64,000 nt of DNA from CAZCEC01 sp964497615 (GCA_964497615.1 CAZCEC010000005.1:1-64000); one strand, 5' to 3'; positions 50,696-59,756 are shown, numbered from the stretch's first letter. Program-made: numbers and translations. The notes: a model not told the origin generated them from the letters alone.

Positions 50696-52087
50696 TTACG
50701 GCAGCCACTGGGCCAGGGTGGCATCCACCGCCGCCACGCGCGTTTGGCCGGTGTTCAGCTCCCAGACGACTATCTCAGGCTTGGGGAAGGGTGTGCCGAG
50801 CGGCACACGCTGGATCAACAGGCGCTCGCCCCACGGATCCCAGCGGTAACTGCCGTACGTATAGTCCGCATCACTGGCAATCGCGCGCGCCTCGCTGCCG
50901 TCGGGCCGCATTAGCCACAGCTCCTTCCCCGGGCCGCCGGCCGCGGTCCGCAGCGACACCGCCAGCCAATCGCCCGCGGGCGACCAGGCCGGCACCCCGT
51001 AATCCGTCCACGGCGCATTCTCCCCGAACGGTGTTTCAATGCTCCGGGAGGCGAAGTCGGCCAGATATAGCACCGCCTCCACTTGCTCGCCCGCCAGCCG
51101 CACATCATTGAAGAACATACGCTGCCCGTCGGGCGAGAAGCCGCCCACCAGACCCATCCAGCTTGGCAGCACCATTTCCGCGGCCGTGGTCAGCTCCAGC
51201 ACCCGAATCCCGCTCACGCTGCCGTCGAAGAACGCCAGCCGCGTGCCATCCGGCGACCAGGTGGGACCATAGCCCAGCACCTGCGAATCGACATACAGCG
51301 CCGCCGCCTGCCCGCTGGCGACGCTCACCGTCCACACCCGCGGCGGGCCGTGCGGGGCGCCCGGGGTCAGGCCCACCTCTTCCCGGCTGAAGGCTACCCG
51401 GTCACCCGCTGGCGACCAGGCCGGCACGGAGCACCGGTCCGCGCCGCAGTCCACCAACAGGCTGGCGGGGCCAGGCTCGGCCCCCCACCGCCCGGACAAC
51501 GTCAGCAGCCACAGGTCGATTCCGCTTTGCTCATTGACGACTGAATAGACGATCGCCTCCCCGGTGGGGGAGACGGCCAGGTCAAACACCTTGCCGCCCG
51601 TCTCGGTGAGGGCCACGGCGTCTGCGCTGTCCGCGCTGTCGAGCGGTCCGCGCCACACTTCCGACGGCCCGCCCGTGGCTGGGGAGATGTAGGCCAGGGA
51701 CGGCGCGCGCGTGGTGAATGCCCACGTCGTCTCAGTGCGGACCTCCCGGCCGGTCTCGGATCGTGCGCCCGCGGCCAGTCTCACGGTGTAAGTTGTGTTC
51801 GGTGCGAAGGGTTGGCTGGGCACAAACCAGGCCTCGGTGCCCTCGACGATCAGCGTGCCCGGTACGGGCGGCTCGAACGTAAATCGTTCGCGCAGGCTGT
51901 CGGCCGCCATGGGCGCCTCAAACCGCAGCCCGATAGGGCCACGCGCCCCCACAGACCCGTTGGCTGGCGGCTCGGTTTCCAGCACCCGTACCCCCGCCAG
52001 GCTGGCCGCCGCCGTCAGCCCGGCCAGGGCCAGCGCCAGGGCCGCCAGCACGCCCCACACGGTGTAGTCGAAGCGGTCGAACTTCAC
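50696..52087 (-). CDS. Membrane-anchored Ig-like and beta-propeller protein
   Basis: The 463-residue protein has one N-terminal membrane segment (VWGVLAALALALAGLTAAAS), a Big_5-like domain (VRVLETEPPANGSVGARGPI, YTVRLAAGA, TTWAFTT) and PD40-type repeats (AVSPTGEAIVYSVV, PAWSPAGDRVAFSREE, TWSPDGTRLAFFDG, FSPDGQRMFFND, AWSPAGDWLAVSL). Extracytoplasmic sensor or scaffold of unknown role. Its ATG overlaps the end of the YcgQ-like gene, so the three genes are probably cotranscribed. Confidence 0.75.
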   Translation of the reverse strand: MKFDRFDYTVWGVLAALALALAGLTAAASLAGVRVLETEPPANGSVGARGPIGLRFEAPMAADSLRERFTFEPPVPGTLIVEGTEAWFVPSQPFAPNTTYTVRLAAGARSETGREVRTETTWAFTTRAPSLAYISPATGGPSEVWRGPLDSADSADAVALTETGGKVFDLAVSPTGEAIVYSVVNEQSGIDLWLLTLSGRWGAEPGPASLLVDCGADRCSVPAWSPAGDRVAFSREEVGLTPGAPHGPPRVWTVSVASGQAAALYVDSQVLGYGPTWSPDGTRLAFFDGSVSGIRVLELTTAAEMVLPSWMGLVGGFSPDGQRMFFNDVRLAGEQVEAVLYLADFASRSIETPFGENAPWTDYGVPAWSPAGDWLAVSLRTAAGGPGKELWLMRPDGSEARAIASDADYTYGSYRWDPWGERLLIQRVPLGTPFPKPEIVVWELNTGQTRVAAVDATLAQWLP

Positions 52088-52860
52088 GGGTAGAGATACG
52101 GCTGGGCTGGCGCTTCGACCCCTTCCAGGCTTTCGGCGGCCACCAGCGGGGTAGGATTGCCTCGCAGGCTGCCCACCTCAATCGGCCCGCGCACGCGCAC
52201 CCAGGCATTGCTTTCGAGGCTGGCCGATTCGGGCCACCTCACCAGCAGCCCAATAGCGGTGGCATCGGCCGAACAGCACGTCACCGCAAACCGGCTCACC
52301 AGGAACACGTCCGTGCCAAGCTGGTCATCGTGATACACAAAGCCCACCACGTCGGCTGGCTGGCCGGCGTAAGTCTGCGGGTCGTCGGCATAATTGAAGG
52401 CCCGCACCCAATCGAGCACATTTCGGTCCGCCGGGGCCAGGTCGAGCTGCGCTGGGGCTGTGCCCCCCGCGGTGAGCGGCGCGCCGGTGTTGATCCCGCG
52501 GTTGCTGATCGCGCTCGACCCCAGCGGCCGGGCGGGGATGACGACAGCCAGCAGCAGCGGTATCGCCAGGAACAACAGTCCCCACGCCCGCGGCGTTCCG
52601 TGATCGTGGTCATGGCTCGCGTCGTGCACATGTTCACCGTCGTGATCGTGACCCAGCGCAGCCTCCGGCTCACGCCGGCCGGGCAGCACCACGCGCGCCA
52701 GGAACAGGAAGGCGACCGCCGCCAGCAGGATCAGCAGCCAGAAGCGCTGATTGATGTACCAATACAGGGTGCCCGTCCACAACTTGTGGAGCATGAATAG
52801 CCCCAGACCCGCCAACAGCGCCGCTTGCAGCGCGCGGTAGGTTCGCATTGACATTGCCAT
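52084..52860 (-). CDS. YcgQ/TIGR03943-family membrane protein
   Basis: The 258-residue protein has membrane segments at about 11-30, 40-58 and 92-110, a His/Asp-rich loop (GHDHDGEHVHDASHDHDHG) between the second and third, and a C-terminal domain with VVGFVYHDDQLG, FLVSRFAVTCCSADA and WVRVRGPIEVG. Families of this kind are paired with the DUF318 permease encoded just upstream. The metal-binding loop and the neighbouring zinc operon suggest a metal-related role, possibly zinc. Confidence 0.85.
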   Translation of the reverse strand: MAMSMRTYRALQAALLAGLGLFMLHKLWTGTLYWYINQRFWLLILLAAVAFLFLARVVLPGRREPEAALGHDHDGEHVHDASHDHDHGTPRAWGLLFLAIPLLLAVVIPARPLGSSAISNRGINTGAPLTAGGTAPAQLDLAPADRNVLDWVRAFNYADDPQTYAGQPADVVGFVYHDDQLGTDVFLVSRFAVTCCSADATAIGLLVRWPESASLESNAWVRVRGPIEVGSLRGNPTPLVAAESLEGVEAPAQPYLYP

Positions 52861-52869
52861 GTTGCCGCC

Positions 52870-53892
52870 TTACCAGGTCGTCAGAACATTGATCGCCACC
52901 GTGAGCACCATCGTCAGCAGCAGAGGCAGCAGCACCAGATAGGCCACGGTGCGCCGCCGGAACACGCCCATGAACATCAGCACGCTCTTGATGTCCACCA
53001 TCGGGCCGAACACCAGAAAGGCCAGCAACGCGCCCGTCGTGAACGTGCCCGCAAATGACAGCGCCACGAAGGCATCCACCGTCGAGCAGATCGAGAGGAC
53101 CACCGCCAGCGCGATCAGCGTGACGACCGATACCAGCGGCCCGCGGCTCACCCCCAGCAACGCCGACTGGGGAATGATCGTCTGCATCAGCGACGCCAGC
53201 AGCGCGCCGATCACCAGATACCGGCCCATCTCGAAGAATTCGTCCACTGCGATGGTCAATGCACGGGTCAGGCGGGTTCTTCCCGCCGCGGCCGCTGCCG
53301 GCGAGGCCTCAGCCGTGCTGCGCCCGCTCATGGGCGCCCAGGCCGCGGGCTGCAGCAGGCGGTGCGGTTGGCGCTGGACGGCGAACACCAGCCCGGCGGC
53401 CACCGCGATAACCAGCGTGAGCCCCAGGCGCAAATAAGACACGGGCCCCAACCCGAAGGCTGTGATGGTGCTGGCGATCACGATCGGATTCATGACCGGG
53501 GCGGCCAGCAGAAAGGCAACGCCCACCGGCAGGGGCACGCCCTTGTGAAACAGCCGCCGTGTCAGCGGCACCACGCCGCACTCGCATACCGGGAAGAATA
53601 GGCCCAAAAGCGCTCCCGCGACGGCGCCTCGCACCGCGCCGCGCGGCATAATCCGATGCAGGCTGTCTGCGTTTACATACACTTCCACCAGACCAGAGGC
53701 CAGGGTGCCCAGCAGCAGGAAGGGCGCGGCTTCGATAAAGATGCCGAGGAAGATCGTCGCAAAGGTGGCCGCCTGGTCGACCAGGCTGGCCAGCGGGCCG
53801 CCGGGCCGACCCAGCGCACTGAGAGATAACGCCGCCAGCACCGTTGCCAGCGCCAGGCCCGCCACCGCCAACCTGCCGCGCCAAACTGCCAT
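52870..53892 (-). CDS. DUF318/ArsP-type permease (YcgR-like)
   Basis: The 340-residue protein has about eight membrane segments and the family motifs EAAPFLLLGTLASGLVEVYV, FFPVCECGVVPLTRRL (conserved CxCG) and AFLLAAPVMNPIVIASTITAF. It is paired with the YcgQ-like partner ten bases downstream. Related proteins include the ArsP efflux family; substrate here is unknown. The ATG follows a TATAGT by six bases. Confidence 0.88.
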   Translation of the reverse strand: MAVWRGRLAVAGLALATVLAALSLSALGRPGGPLASLVDQAATFATIFLGIFIEAAPFLLLGTLASGLVEVYVNADSLHRIMPRGAVRGAVAGALLGLFFPVCECGVVPLTRRLFHKGVPLPVGVAFLLAAPVMNPIVIASTITAFGLGPVSYLRLGLTLVIAVAAGLVFAVQRQPHRLLQPAAWAPMSGRSTAEASPAAAAAGRTRLTRALTIAVDEFFEMGRYLVIGALLASLMQTIIPQSALLGVSRGPLVSVVTLIALAVVLSICSTVDAFVALSFAGTFTTGALLAFLVFGPMVDIKSVLMFMGVFRRRTVAYLVLLPLLLTMVLTVAINVLTTW

Positions 53893-53898
53893 GCCGTG

Positions 53899-53926
53899 AC
53901 TATACCACGCCGCCTCTGCCGTCCAA
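53899..53926 (-). promoter_or_regulatory. Promoter of the permease operon
   Basis: TTGGAC (53926-53921), 16 bases, TATAGT (53904-53899) on the minus strand, six bases before the ATG at 53892: a leaderless arrangement. Confidence 0.6.
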
Positions 53927-53964
53927 GCTGTGTGCGTGATGCGTGATGGTCCCGCGCCGGCCTG

Positions 53965-53973
53965 TGCTAAACT
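53965..53973 (+). promoter_or_regulatory. Extended -10 of the ppx-like gene
   Basis: TGC-TAAACT at 53965-53973 is an extended -10 ending eight bases before the ATG, another leaderless layout, divergent from the permease promoter. Confidence 0.5.
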
Positions 53974-53981
53974 GAACCGCG

Positions 53982-55526
53982 ATGAAAGCGCCCGTGGCCC
54001 TAAAACGCAAAGTCGGCATCATCGATCTGGGATCGAATTCCGCCCGGCTGATGGTCGCCCACTTCGATCCGGGCCAGGCTTACCGCATCACAGATGAGAT
54101 CAGCCGCCGCGTTCGGCTCAGTGAAGGCATGGCCTCGGGCGGCCGTCTGCGCGCCCCCGCCATCTTGCGGGCGGTCCAGGCGGTTCGGATGTTCAAGGCC
54201 TTCTGCGATGGGCATGGCATCCGCCGCATCGTGCCCGTCGCCACGGCCGCCGTGCGCGACGCCGCCAACCGGTCCACGTTCCTGGCCCAATTGCGCGCCA
54301 CCACCGGGCTGAAGTTCCGGGTGTTGAATGGCGAACGCGAGGCCTACTTCGGGGTTTTGGGAGTCATCAACGGCTTGGGCCTCCGCAATGGTATGGTCAT
54401 CGACGTGGGCGGGGGCAGCGCCGAGATCAGCCATGTGCGCCGCGGCCGCTTCCGGCGCGGCGAGACGACCCCGCTGGGCGCCGTCCGTCTGACAGAGATG
54501 TTCCTCAGCGCCGGGGAGACGGTTGAGCCAGACGCCGTGGCGCGCACGGAAGCCCATATTGCCGAGCAGTTCCGCCAACTGCCCTGGATGGCCTTGGATT
54601 CGGACAAGGACTTTGTCGGCATCGGGGGCACCGTGCGGGCGCTGGCGCGCATGGACCGCGAGGCGCGCGCCTATGCGTTCGCCCTGACCAACGGCTATAT
54701 CCTGGAACGCGACCGGCTGGCGGCCATGACCGCCCGGCTCGGCGAGTTGCCGGTCAGTGAACGCGTCCGGGCCTTCCCTGGCCTGCAAACTGATCGAGCC
54801 GACATCATCCTGGCCGGCGCGCTGGTTGTGTTGGGGGCCATGCGCGCGGTGGGCGCGCACCGGCTCACCGTATGCGGCCATGGGCTGCGCGAGGGGCTGT
54901 TCTTCAAGGAGTTCCTGCGTCCGCAGGACCCGCCGATTATCGCCAACCTGCGCGAGTTCAGCGTGATGAACCTGGCCCGCCTGTACGGTTACGAGGCGGA
55001 CCATTCCAGTCATGTGGCCGGTCTCGCCTTGTCGCTCTTTGATCAGCTTGCTGACCGGCACGACCTGGGCGACCAGGAGCGCGAGTGGCTATGGGCGGCC
55101 AGCATGCTCCACGATATTGGCACGGTGGTGGACTACTATGACCACCACAAGCACTCGGCCTACATCATCCTGAACGCCGGGCTGCCGGGCTACACCCATC
55201 ACGAAACCGCTATGATTGCCCTGTTGTGCCGCTTCCATCGCAAGGGCCAGCCGGCTTTTGATGAGTTTCGCGCGCTGCCCGAGCCGGAGGATGCCGTCCG
55301 GGCCGATCAGTTGTCGGCGCTGCTGCGCCTGGCTGAATACCTGGATCGCAGCCGAACCCGCAACGTTGTACGCTTGCAGGTGGTGGAGGCTGGCCGCCGC
55401 AAGCTGCGCCTGCGCGCCCGGGCCCGGCGCGGCGCGGACGCGCGCGTTGAGATCTGGGAAGCGCAGCGCAACGCCGACCTGTTCGAGGCGGCATTTCAGT
55501 GCAAGCTCGAAATCATGCAGGAGTAA
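53982..55526 (+). CDS. ppx: Ppx/GppA phosphatase with HD domain
   Basis: The 514-residue protein hydrolyses polyphosphate or pppGpp in relatives. The ASKHA-fold half shows GIIDLGSNSARLMV, VATAAVRDAANR, GEREAYFGVLGV (catalytic Glu119), VIDVGGGSAEIS and GIGGTVRALA. An HD domain follows (His341/His344, MLHDIG with His377-Asp378, HHKHSAYII). The last 50 residues form a small beta/alpha domain (NVVRLQVVEAGRRKLRLR, NADLFEAAFQCKLEI) that resembles a stretch of the convergent CHAD protein. Next come two TMK-like genes. Confidence 0.92.
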   Translation: MKAPVALKRKVGIIDLGSNSARLMVAHFDPGQAYRITDEISRRVRLSEGMASGGRLRAPAILRAVQAVRMFKAFCDGHGIRRIVPVATAAVRDAANRSTFLAQLRATTGLKFRVLNGEREAYFGVLGVINGLGLRNGMVIDVGGGSAEISHVRRGRFRRGETTPLGAVRLTEMFLSAGETVEPDAVARTEAHIAEQFRQLPWMALDSDKDFVGIGGTVRALARMDREARAYAFALTNGYILERDRLAAMTARLGELPVSERVRAFPGLQTDRADIILAGALVVLGAMRAVGAHRLTVCGHGLREGLFFKEFLRPQDPPIIANLREFSVMNLARLYGYEADHSSHVAGLALSLFDQLADRHDLGDQEREWLWAASMLHDIGTVVDYYDHHKHSAYIILNAGLPGYTHHETAMIALLCRFHRKGQPAFDEFRALPEPEDAVRADQLSALLRLAEYLDRSRTRNVVRLQVVEAGRRKLRLRARARRGADARVEIWEAQRNADLFEAAFQCKLEIMQE

Positions 55527-55534
55527 CCAGCCCC

Positions 55535-56299
55535 ATGGCCACTTTGCCCAACGGCGCGCCTCTGCGCGGCAAACTCTTCATCGTGGAAGGCATTGACGGG
55601 TCTGGCAAGAGCACCCAGCTCGACCTGCTGCATAAGTGGCTGGTCAGCCGGGGCTACCTGGTCGCCTTCACGGAATGGAATTCGTCGCCCGTCGTGCGCC
55701 AGACCACCAAGCGAGGCAAGTCGCGCCGGCTGCTCTCGCCCACCTCCTTTTCCCTCATTCACGCCGCCGACCTGGCCGACCGCATCGAGCATCATATCTT
55801 GCCGGCGCTGCGGGCCGGCGCCATCGTCCTGGCCGACCGGTATATCTACACGGCCTTTGCCCGCGATGTGGCGCGCGGCGTGGACCGCGACTGGGTCCGG
55901 TCCATCTACCGGTTTGCCATCCAACCCACCCTGGCGCTCTACTTCCGGGTGCCGCTGGATGAGTCGCTCCAGCGCATCCTGGCCGGCCGGCCCGAGTTGA
56001 AGTATTACGAAGCCGGTCAGGATGTTGGCCTGTCCGACGATCCGTACGAGTCATTCCGGCTGTTTCAGGCGCGCATCCTGGACGAGTACGAGTACCTGGT
56101 GGCGGAGTACGGCCTGACGGAGGTCGATGCCACCCAGCCCCTCGTGCAGCAGCAGGCCCGCGTGCGCCGCCTGGTGCTGCCCCATCTCAAGGGGGCCCTC
56201 AAGGTACAGCATCGCCCGTGGCGGGCCGTGCTGGCTAAGGAAGGCCTGCACGGGCGCTACCTGACCACCCCCGGCGGCGCGAACGGGGAGCGAGGCTGA
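55535..56299 (+). CDS. Thymidylate-kinase-like P-loop kinase 1
   Basis: The 254-residue protein has an intact Walker A (VEGIDGSGKSTQ, Lys25), a DRYIYTAFARDVARGV motif and DPYESFRLFQARILDEYEYL. It lacks the usual dTMP-binding REPG motif (FTEWNSSPVVRQ in its place), so it is probably not the housekeeping thymidylate kinase. PPK2 polyphosphate kinases share this fold, and the gene lies eight bases after ppx, so a polyphosphate or nucleotide role is possible. ATG 55535 was chosen after the AGGAG at 55519. Confidence 0.8.
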   Translation: MATLPNGAPLRGKLFIVEGIDGSGKSTQLDLLHKWLVSRGYLVAFTEWNSSPVVRQTTKRGKSRRLLSPTSFSLIHAADLADRIEHHILPALRAGAIVLADRYIYTAFARDVARGVDRDWVRSIYRFAIQPTLALYFRVPLDESLQRILAGRPELKYYEAGQDVGLSDDPYESFRLFQARILDEYEYLVAEYGLTEVDATQPLVQQQARVRRLVLPHLKGALKVQHRPWRAVLAKEGLHGRYLTTPGGANGERG

Positions 56300-56300
56300 C

Positions 56301-57146
56301 ATGACTCACGTCCTGTTCTACGGCCACCCGCTGCCCGGCCTGCGCGATGAGCGTCTCCCGGGCAAGCTCATTGTCGTGGAAGGCACGGATGGGGTGGGGC
56401 GCTCGACCCAACTGGCGCTCCTACGCGAGTGGCTGGAAGCCAACGGCTTCGCCGCCAGCGAGACCGGATTCAGCCGGTCCGAGTTGGCGGCGGCTGGCCT
56501 GAAGAAGGCCAAGCGCGGCCACACCATGGGCGACCTGACCATGAACCTGTTCTATGCCACGGACTTTGTGGATCGGCTGGAGAAGCAGATCGTGCCGGCC
56601 CTGCGCGCCGGTTTTGTGGTCCTCACCGACCGGTATATCTACTCGCTCATCGCCCGCGCCCAGGTGCGCGGCGTCGATCCGCAGTGGATTCGCGATGTGC
56701 TTGGCTTTGCGCTGATTCCGGACGCGGTGTTCTATCTGCGCATCGATGTGGACCATCTGCTCCCGCGCGTCATCAACAGCCGCGGCTTTGACTACTGGGA
56801 GTCCGGGACCGACTACCTGCGCGGAGACGATGTGTTTGAGAACTATGTCCGCCACCAGGACTTGCTGATCCAGCAGTTTGACTCGATGGCCGAGGAGTAT
56901 CAGTTCAAGGTGGTGGATGCCACCCGCAGCGTCCCGGAGGTCTTCGGCGATCTTCGGGCCAGCATCCAAACGATCATTGGCGATATGCAGGTCCCCACCG
57001 ACGGCGGCTCGGTGCCGGTGGGCGGTGGGCGCCGCCGCGGTCCCATCCGGCGCTCACCCCGGCCGCCCCGCCGCCGGCCCGGCAACGGCAGTCCGGTCGG
57101 CGCTGCACCCACCGGCGCCGCCCCAGACAATCCACCCTCAACTTAG
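56301..57146 (+). CDS. Thymidylate-kinase-like protein 2, altered Walker A
   Basis: A 281-residue paralogue of the preceding protein (IVPALRAGFVVLTDRYIYSL, RGVDPQWIRDVLGFAL). The Walker A reads VEGTDGVGRSTQ, with Arg34 in place of the catalytic lysine, so it may be inactive or regulatory. After about residue 232 comes a 50-residue basic, Pro/Gly-rich tail (GGGRRRGPIRRSPRPPRRRP) suited to bind a polyanion. It starts two bases after its partner, suggesting a kinase/pseudokinase heteromer. Confidence 0.8.
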   Translation: MTHVLFYGHPLPGLRDERLPGKLIVVEGTDGVGRSTQLALLREWLEANGFAASETGFSRSELAAAGLKKAKRGHTMGDLTMNLFYATDFVDRLEKQIVPALRAGFVVLTDRYIYSLIARAQVRGVDPQWIRDVLGFALIPDAVFYLRIDVDHLLPRVINSRGFDYWESGTDYLRGDDVFENYVRHQDLLIQQFDSMAEEYQFKVVDATRSVPEVFGDLRASIQTIIGDMQVPTDGGSVPVGGGRRRGPIRRSPRPPRRRPGNGSPVGAAPTGAAPDNPPST

Positions 57147-58628
57147 CGTTCCGGCCCACACGGCTGCTGCCCGGCGGCGCAGTCCGCGTCCCCGGATGGG
57201 TTTCCAAGCCTCAGCCAGGGCGCGCAGCTCGCGCATGCGCTCCGCCCGCCGCTGCTGGCGATATTCCAGGACGGCTTCGGCCCCGTGCATTTGCGGTGCC
57301 TTGCGCCGGCCCTGGCGTTCGGCCCACCCATCCAGATATGCCACCACGGTCTGCTCCACAGCCTCCAGCCGCTGGAGGACCTCCAGGTGCCCCGCCGCCC
57401 GATCCAGGTCGCGGACCAGTTCGTGCGCGTGCGGGTTCGGCGGCCTGGTTTCACCCAGGGCGGTAACGGCGACCTTTAGCCGAAGGATGGCTGACGCCGC
57501 TCGGCGCCAGGAAGCCGGGTCGCCGGCGGAAAAGGCCGCCTGCCGCCGCACCAGGTGGTCCGCGGCCTCCAACAGCAGGCCCGGCGCCGCCTCGGCCAAT
57601 GTTGTTTCTTCATGCTTCCGCTGCAGCGGGAGGTCGCTGATGAACAGTCGCAGCCGGTGGGCAGTTGCCTCGGCCGTGGATGTGCTGGTCCACTGGACAG
57701 CCGTGCCACCAGCCGCCCGGGCGGCTTCGGCAGCAGTGTCCACCAGGGTGCTGAGGCGCCCGGCGGCCTCATTCGCGTCGTCGTTAGCCACAACATCCTC
57801 CAGGGCAGCCTGCGCACGGCTGGCCAGCGTCACCCGCCGGCGCAGCCGAGTCAACTCAGCCCGCAGGCGTCTGGTTGGCCCCCGTTTGAGTATGGGCCGT
57901 AATGCAGCCAAGAGTTGACTGGTTCGCTGTGTCGCTGCGTGCAGGGCCGCTGGCGCGCCCGGCCGGCCGGCCCGGCACTCGTTCCAAGCTGCCTGCCAAT
58001 CGAGTAACAGCCGTGCCAGAACGCGCTGCAGCGCACTGACTGCAAGTTCATTCTCATCTACTGGACGGGCCGCCATCTCAGCCAGATCGTCATCGGAAGC
58101 CGGCCCGATCTCCGTGGTCAGCCGCCGCCCGAATGCTTGGCGCCACAAACCGCAGCCCTGGCCCACGCGGCGGGCGGCTGCCCTGGCGCCTGGCCCATTC
58201 AGCGTGATGAAGACGGACTTGGGGCGCACCTGGATGGCGTCCAGGCGCACAGCCTGCACCGGGGGTCCGGCAATCGCCTGAGCCGCCTCAACAAGGGCCG
58301 CCAAGACTTGAGCTTCAGTCCGGTGCGCGGGCGGCAGGCGTGCCAACCGCGCCTCGCCTTCGGCCGTTGTCGCCAGGACATCCAGAATAGCGGCAACCGT
58401 CCTGCCTGGCAGCCGAGACAAGCCTGCCGGCATGGCCGGAGTCCCAGCCTGCGTGGCGGTCTGATCGTGACTCATTTGGCCGCTCAACTGCGCTGCCACG
58501 GCCATGGCGCGCTGGGCGCGTTGACGCAGGCCGTGAAGCGGCTGCGTGCCCTTGAACAGGAGGGCAGCCATGTTGGCAGCCGTTTCGGCGGGTGAGCTTG
58601 TTCTGTGCTTGTGTGTTCTACCAGGCAT
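57138..58628 (-). CDS. CHAD-domain protein
   Basis: The 496-residue Arg/Ala-rich helical protein has a divergent CHAD fold (about 195-490): AALHAATQRTSQLLAALRPI, RLRAELTRLRRRVTLASRAQ, and a second helical repeat with ASWRRAASAILRLKVAVTAL. CHAD domains are known to bind polyphosphate. Residues about 125-173 (VRLDAIQVRPKSVFITLNG, GLWRQAFGRRLTTE) resemble the C-terminal domain of the Ppx protein at 53982-55526. ATG 58628 was chosen over GTG 58655. Convergent with the kinase pair, overlapping its end by nine bases. Confidence 0.65.
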   Translation of the reverse strand: MPGRTHKHRTSSPAETAANMAALLFKGTQPLHGLRQRAQRAMAVAAQLSGQMSHDQTATQAGTPAMPAGLSRLPGRTVAAILDVLATTAEGEARLARLPPAHRTEAQVLAALVEAAQAIAGPPVQAVRLDAIQVRPKSVFITLNGPGARAAARRVGQGCGLWRQAFGRRLTTEIGPASDDDLAEMAARPVDENELAVSALQRVLARLLLDWQAAWNECRAGRPGAPAALHAATQRTSQLLAALRPILKRGPTRRLRAELTRLRRRVTLASRAQAALEDVVANDDANEAAGRLSTLVDTAAEAARAAGGTAVQWTSTSTAEATAHRLRLFISDLPLQRKHEETTLAEAAPGLLLEAADHLVRRQAAFSAGDPASWRRAASAILRLKVAVTALGETRPPNPHAHELVRDLDRAAGHLEVLQRLEAVEQTVVAYLDGWAERQGRRKAPQMHGAEAVLEYRQQRRAERMRELRALAEAWKPIRGRGLRRRAAAVWAGTLS

Positions 58629-58666
58629 GTGATCTCTCAGTGCTGTTCTCCGCACACGTTATACTT

Positions 58667-58693
58667 CAAAATCGGCAGTCAAGGACCGATTTG
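58667..58693. promoter_or_regulatory. Inverted repeat upstream of CHAD gene
   Basis: CAAAATCGG, ten bases, CCGATTTG. It lies above a minus-strand TATAAC (58663-58658) and may be an operator. The remaining spacer to 58789 holds nothing recognised. Confidence 0.4.
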
Positions 58694-58789
58694 AGCGGTC
58701 CACCCCATCGCCCGGTCTGCTCCCCGCTGGCTGCGCTGCCCGAGCCGCCCCCAGTGGCGAGCGGTCCGTGCAGTTTTATGAAAAGCGAA

Positions 58790-58795
58790 TATAAT
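58790..58795 (+). promoter_or_regulatory. -10 element of xer gene
   Basis: A perfect TATAAT 61 bases before the recombinase ATG; no good -35 seen. Confidence 0.4.
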
Positions 58796-58856
58796 GAGCG
58801 CCGCTCAGACGCCCGACCACAATACTCGACCGCGGGCGCCACCCAGGAGGGCGGTC

Positions 58857-59738
58857 ATGGATCAACATCTGGAACTCTTCCTCTCAAAACTGGCGGAACA
58901 AAACCGCTATTCCGACAACACCATTTCGGCCTATCGCAACGATTTGGGCCAGTTTTTGGATTTCCTGCGCGTTCAGCAAGGCGGCGCAGTTGACCTGGGG
59001 CTGGTGGATGTCCAGGTCGTGGAGTCTTATGTTGGGGATCTGGAGCACGGCGTCAACCACTATGCACCCTCGACGGTTGCGCGCAAGATCGCGGCCGTCA
59101 AGTCGTTCTTCCACGCCATGGTTGAGCAAGGCGTAGTAACTTCCGACCCCGCGAACCGCCTGAGCTCTCCCAAAGTCAAGAAGCACATTCCCAGGACGCT
59201 TTCGGCCTCTGAAATGGATCGGCTGCTGGCCGCCCCCGCCCGGGGCGGGGGCGCCAAGGCCACCCGCGATCGGGCGCTCCTTGAACTGCTCTATGCCACC
59301 GGCATGCGCGTCACGGAAGTCGTCAACCTCCAGCTTGAGCATGTGGATTGGGAGGCCGGCGTGGTAACTTGTCCCGGCAAGGGTGAACGCCAACGGCGCA
59401 TTCCGCTGGGCGGCGCCATGGAGGCGCTGAGTGCCTACGTCCAGCACGGTCGTCCCAGCTTCGCGCGTGAAGATTCGCCCGCGATGCTTTTCCTTAATCA
59501 CCGCGGCCAAAAGTTGACCCGTCAGGGCGTTTGGCTCATCCTCAAGGAAGCGGCTGGCGTCGCGGGGCTGGACGGCGCCGTTACGCCCCACACGTTGCGC
59601 CACTCCTTCGCCAAGCACAAGGTCGGTGCTGGTGAAGACCTGCGGCGGGTGCAGGAGCTGTTGGGTCACGCCAACCTCTCGACCACGCAAGTCTATCGGC
59701 AGGCCGGTCCGGGCGATGGCCCGGGCGATGCCGTTTGA
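58857..59738 (+). CDS. xerD: Tyrosine recombinase XerC/XerD
   Basis: The 293-residue recombinase has the SAM-like N-terminal core-binding domain (LFLSKLAEQNRYSDNTISAY) and the catalytic R-K-HxxR-H-Y set: TGMRVTEVVNL, GKGERQRRIPLG, VTPHTLRHSFAKH, LLGHANLSTTQVY. Size and context (housekeeping neighbours, no phage genes) fit a chromosome-dimer-resolving Xer protein rather than an integrase. AGGAGG seven bases before ATG 58857 fixes the start. XerC and XerD cannot be separated by eye. Confidence 0.92.
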   Translation: MDQHLELFLSKLAEQNRYSDNTISAYRNDLGQFLDFLRVQQGGAVDLGLVDVQVVESYVGDLEHGVNHYAPSTVARKIAAVKSFFHAMVEQGVVTSDPANRLSSPKVKKHIPRTLSASEMDRLLAAPARGGGAKATRDRALLELLYATGMRVTEVVNLQLEHVDWEAGVVTCPGKGERQRRIPLGGAMEALSAYVQHGRPSFAREDSPAMLFLNHRGQKLTRQGVWLILKEAAGVAGLDGAVTPHTLRHSFAKHKVGAGEDLRRVQELLGHANLSTTQVYRQAGPGDGPGDAV

Positions 59739-59756
59739 ACCCAGGGACCGCGCCCC

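Noticed and set aside
58857..59738. Tyrosine recombinase as marker of a prophage or genomic island
   Set aside because: No phage, conjugation or attachment-site features nearby, and neighbours are housekeeping genes; XerC/D is the simpler reading.
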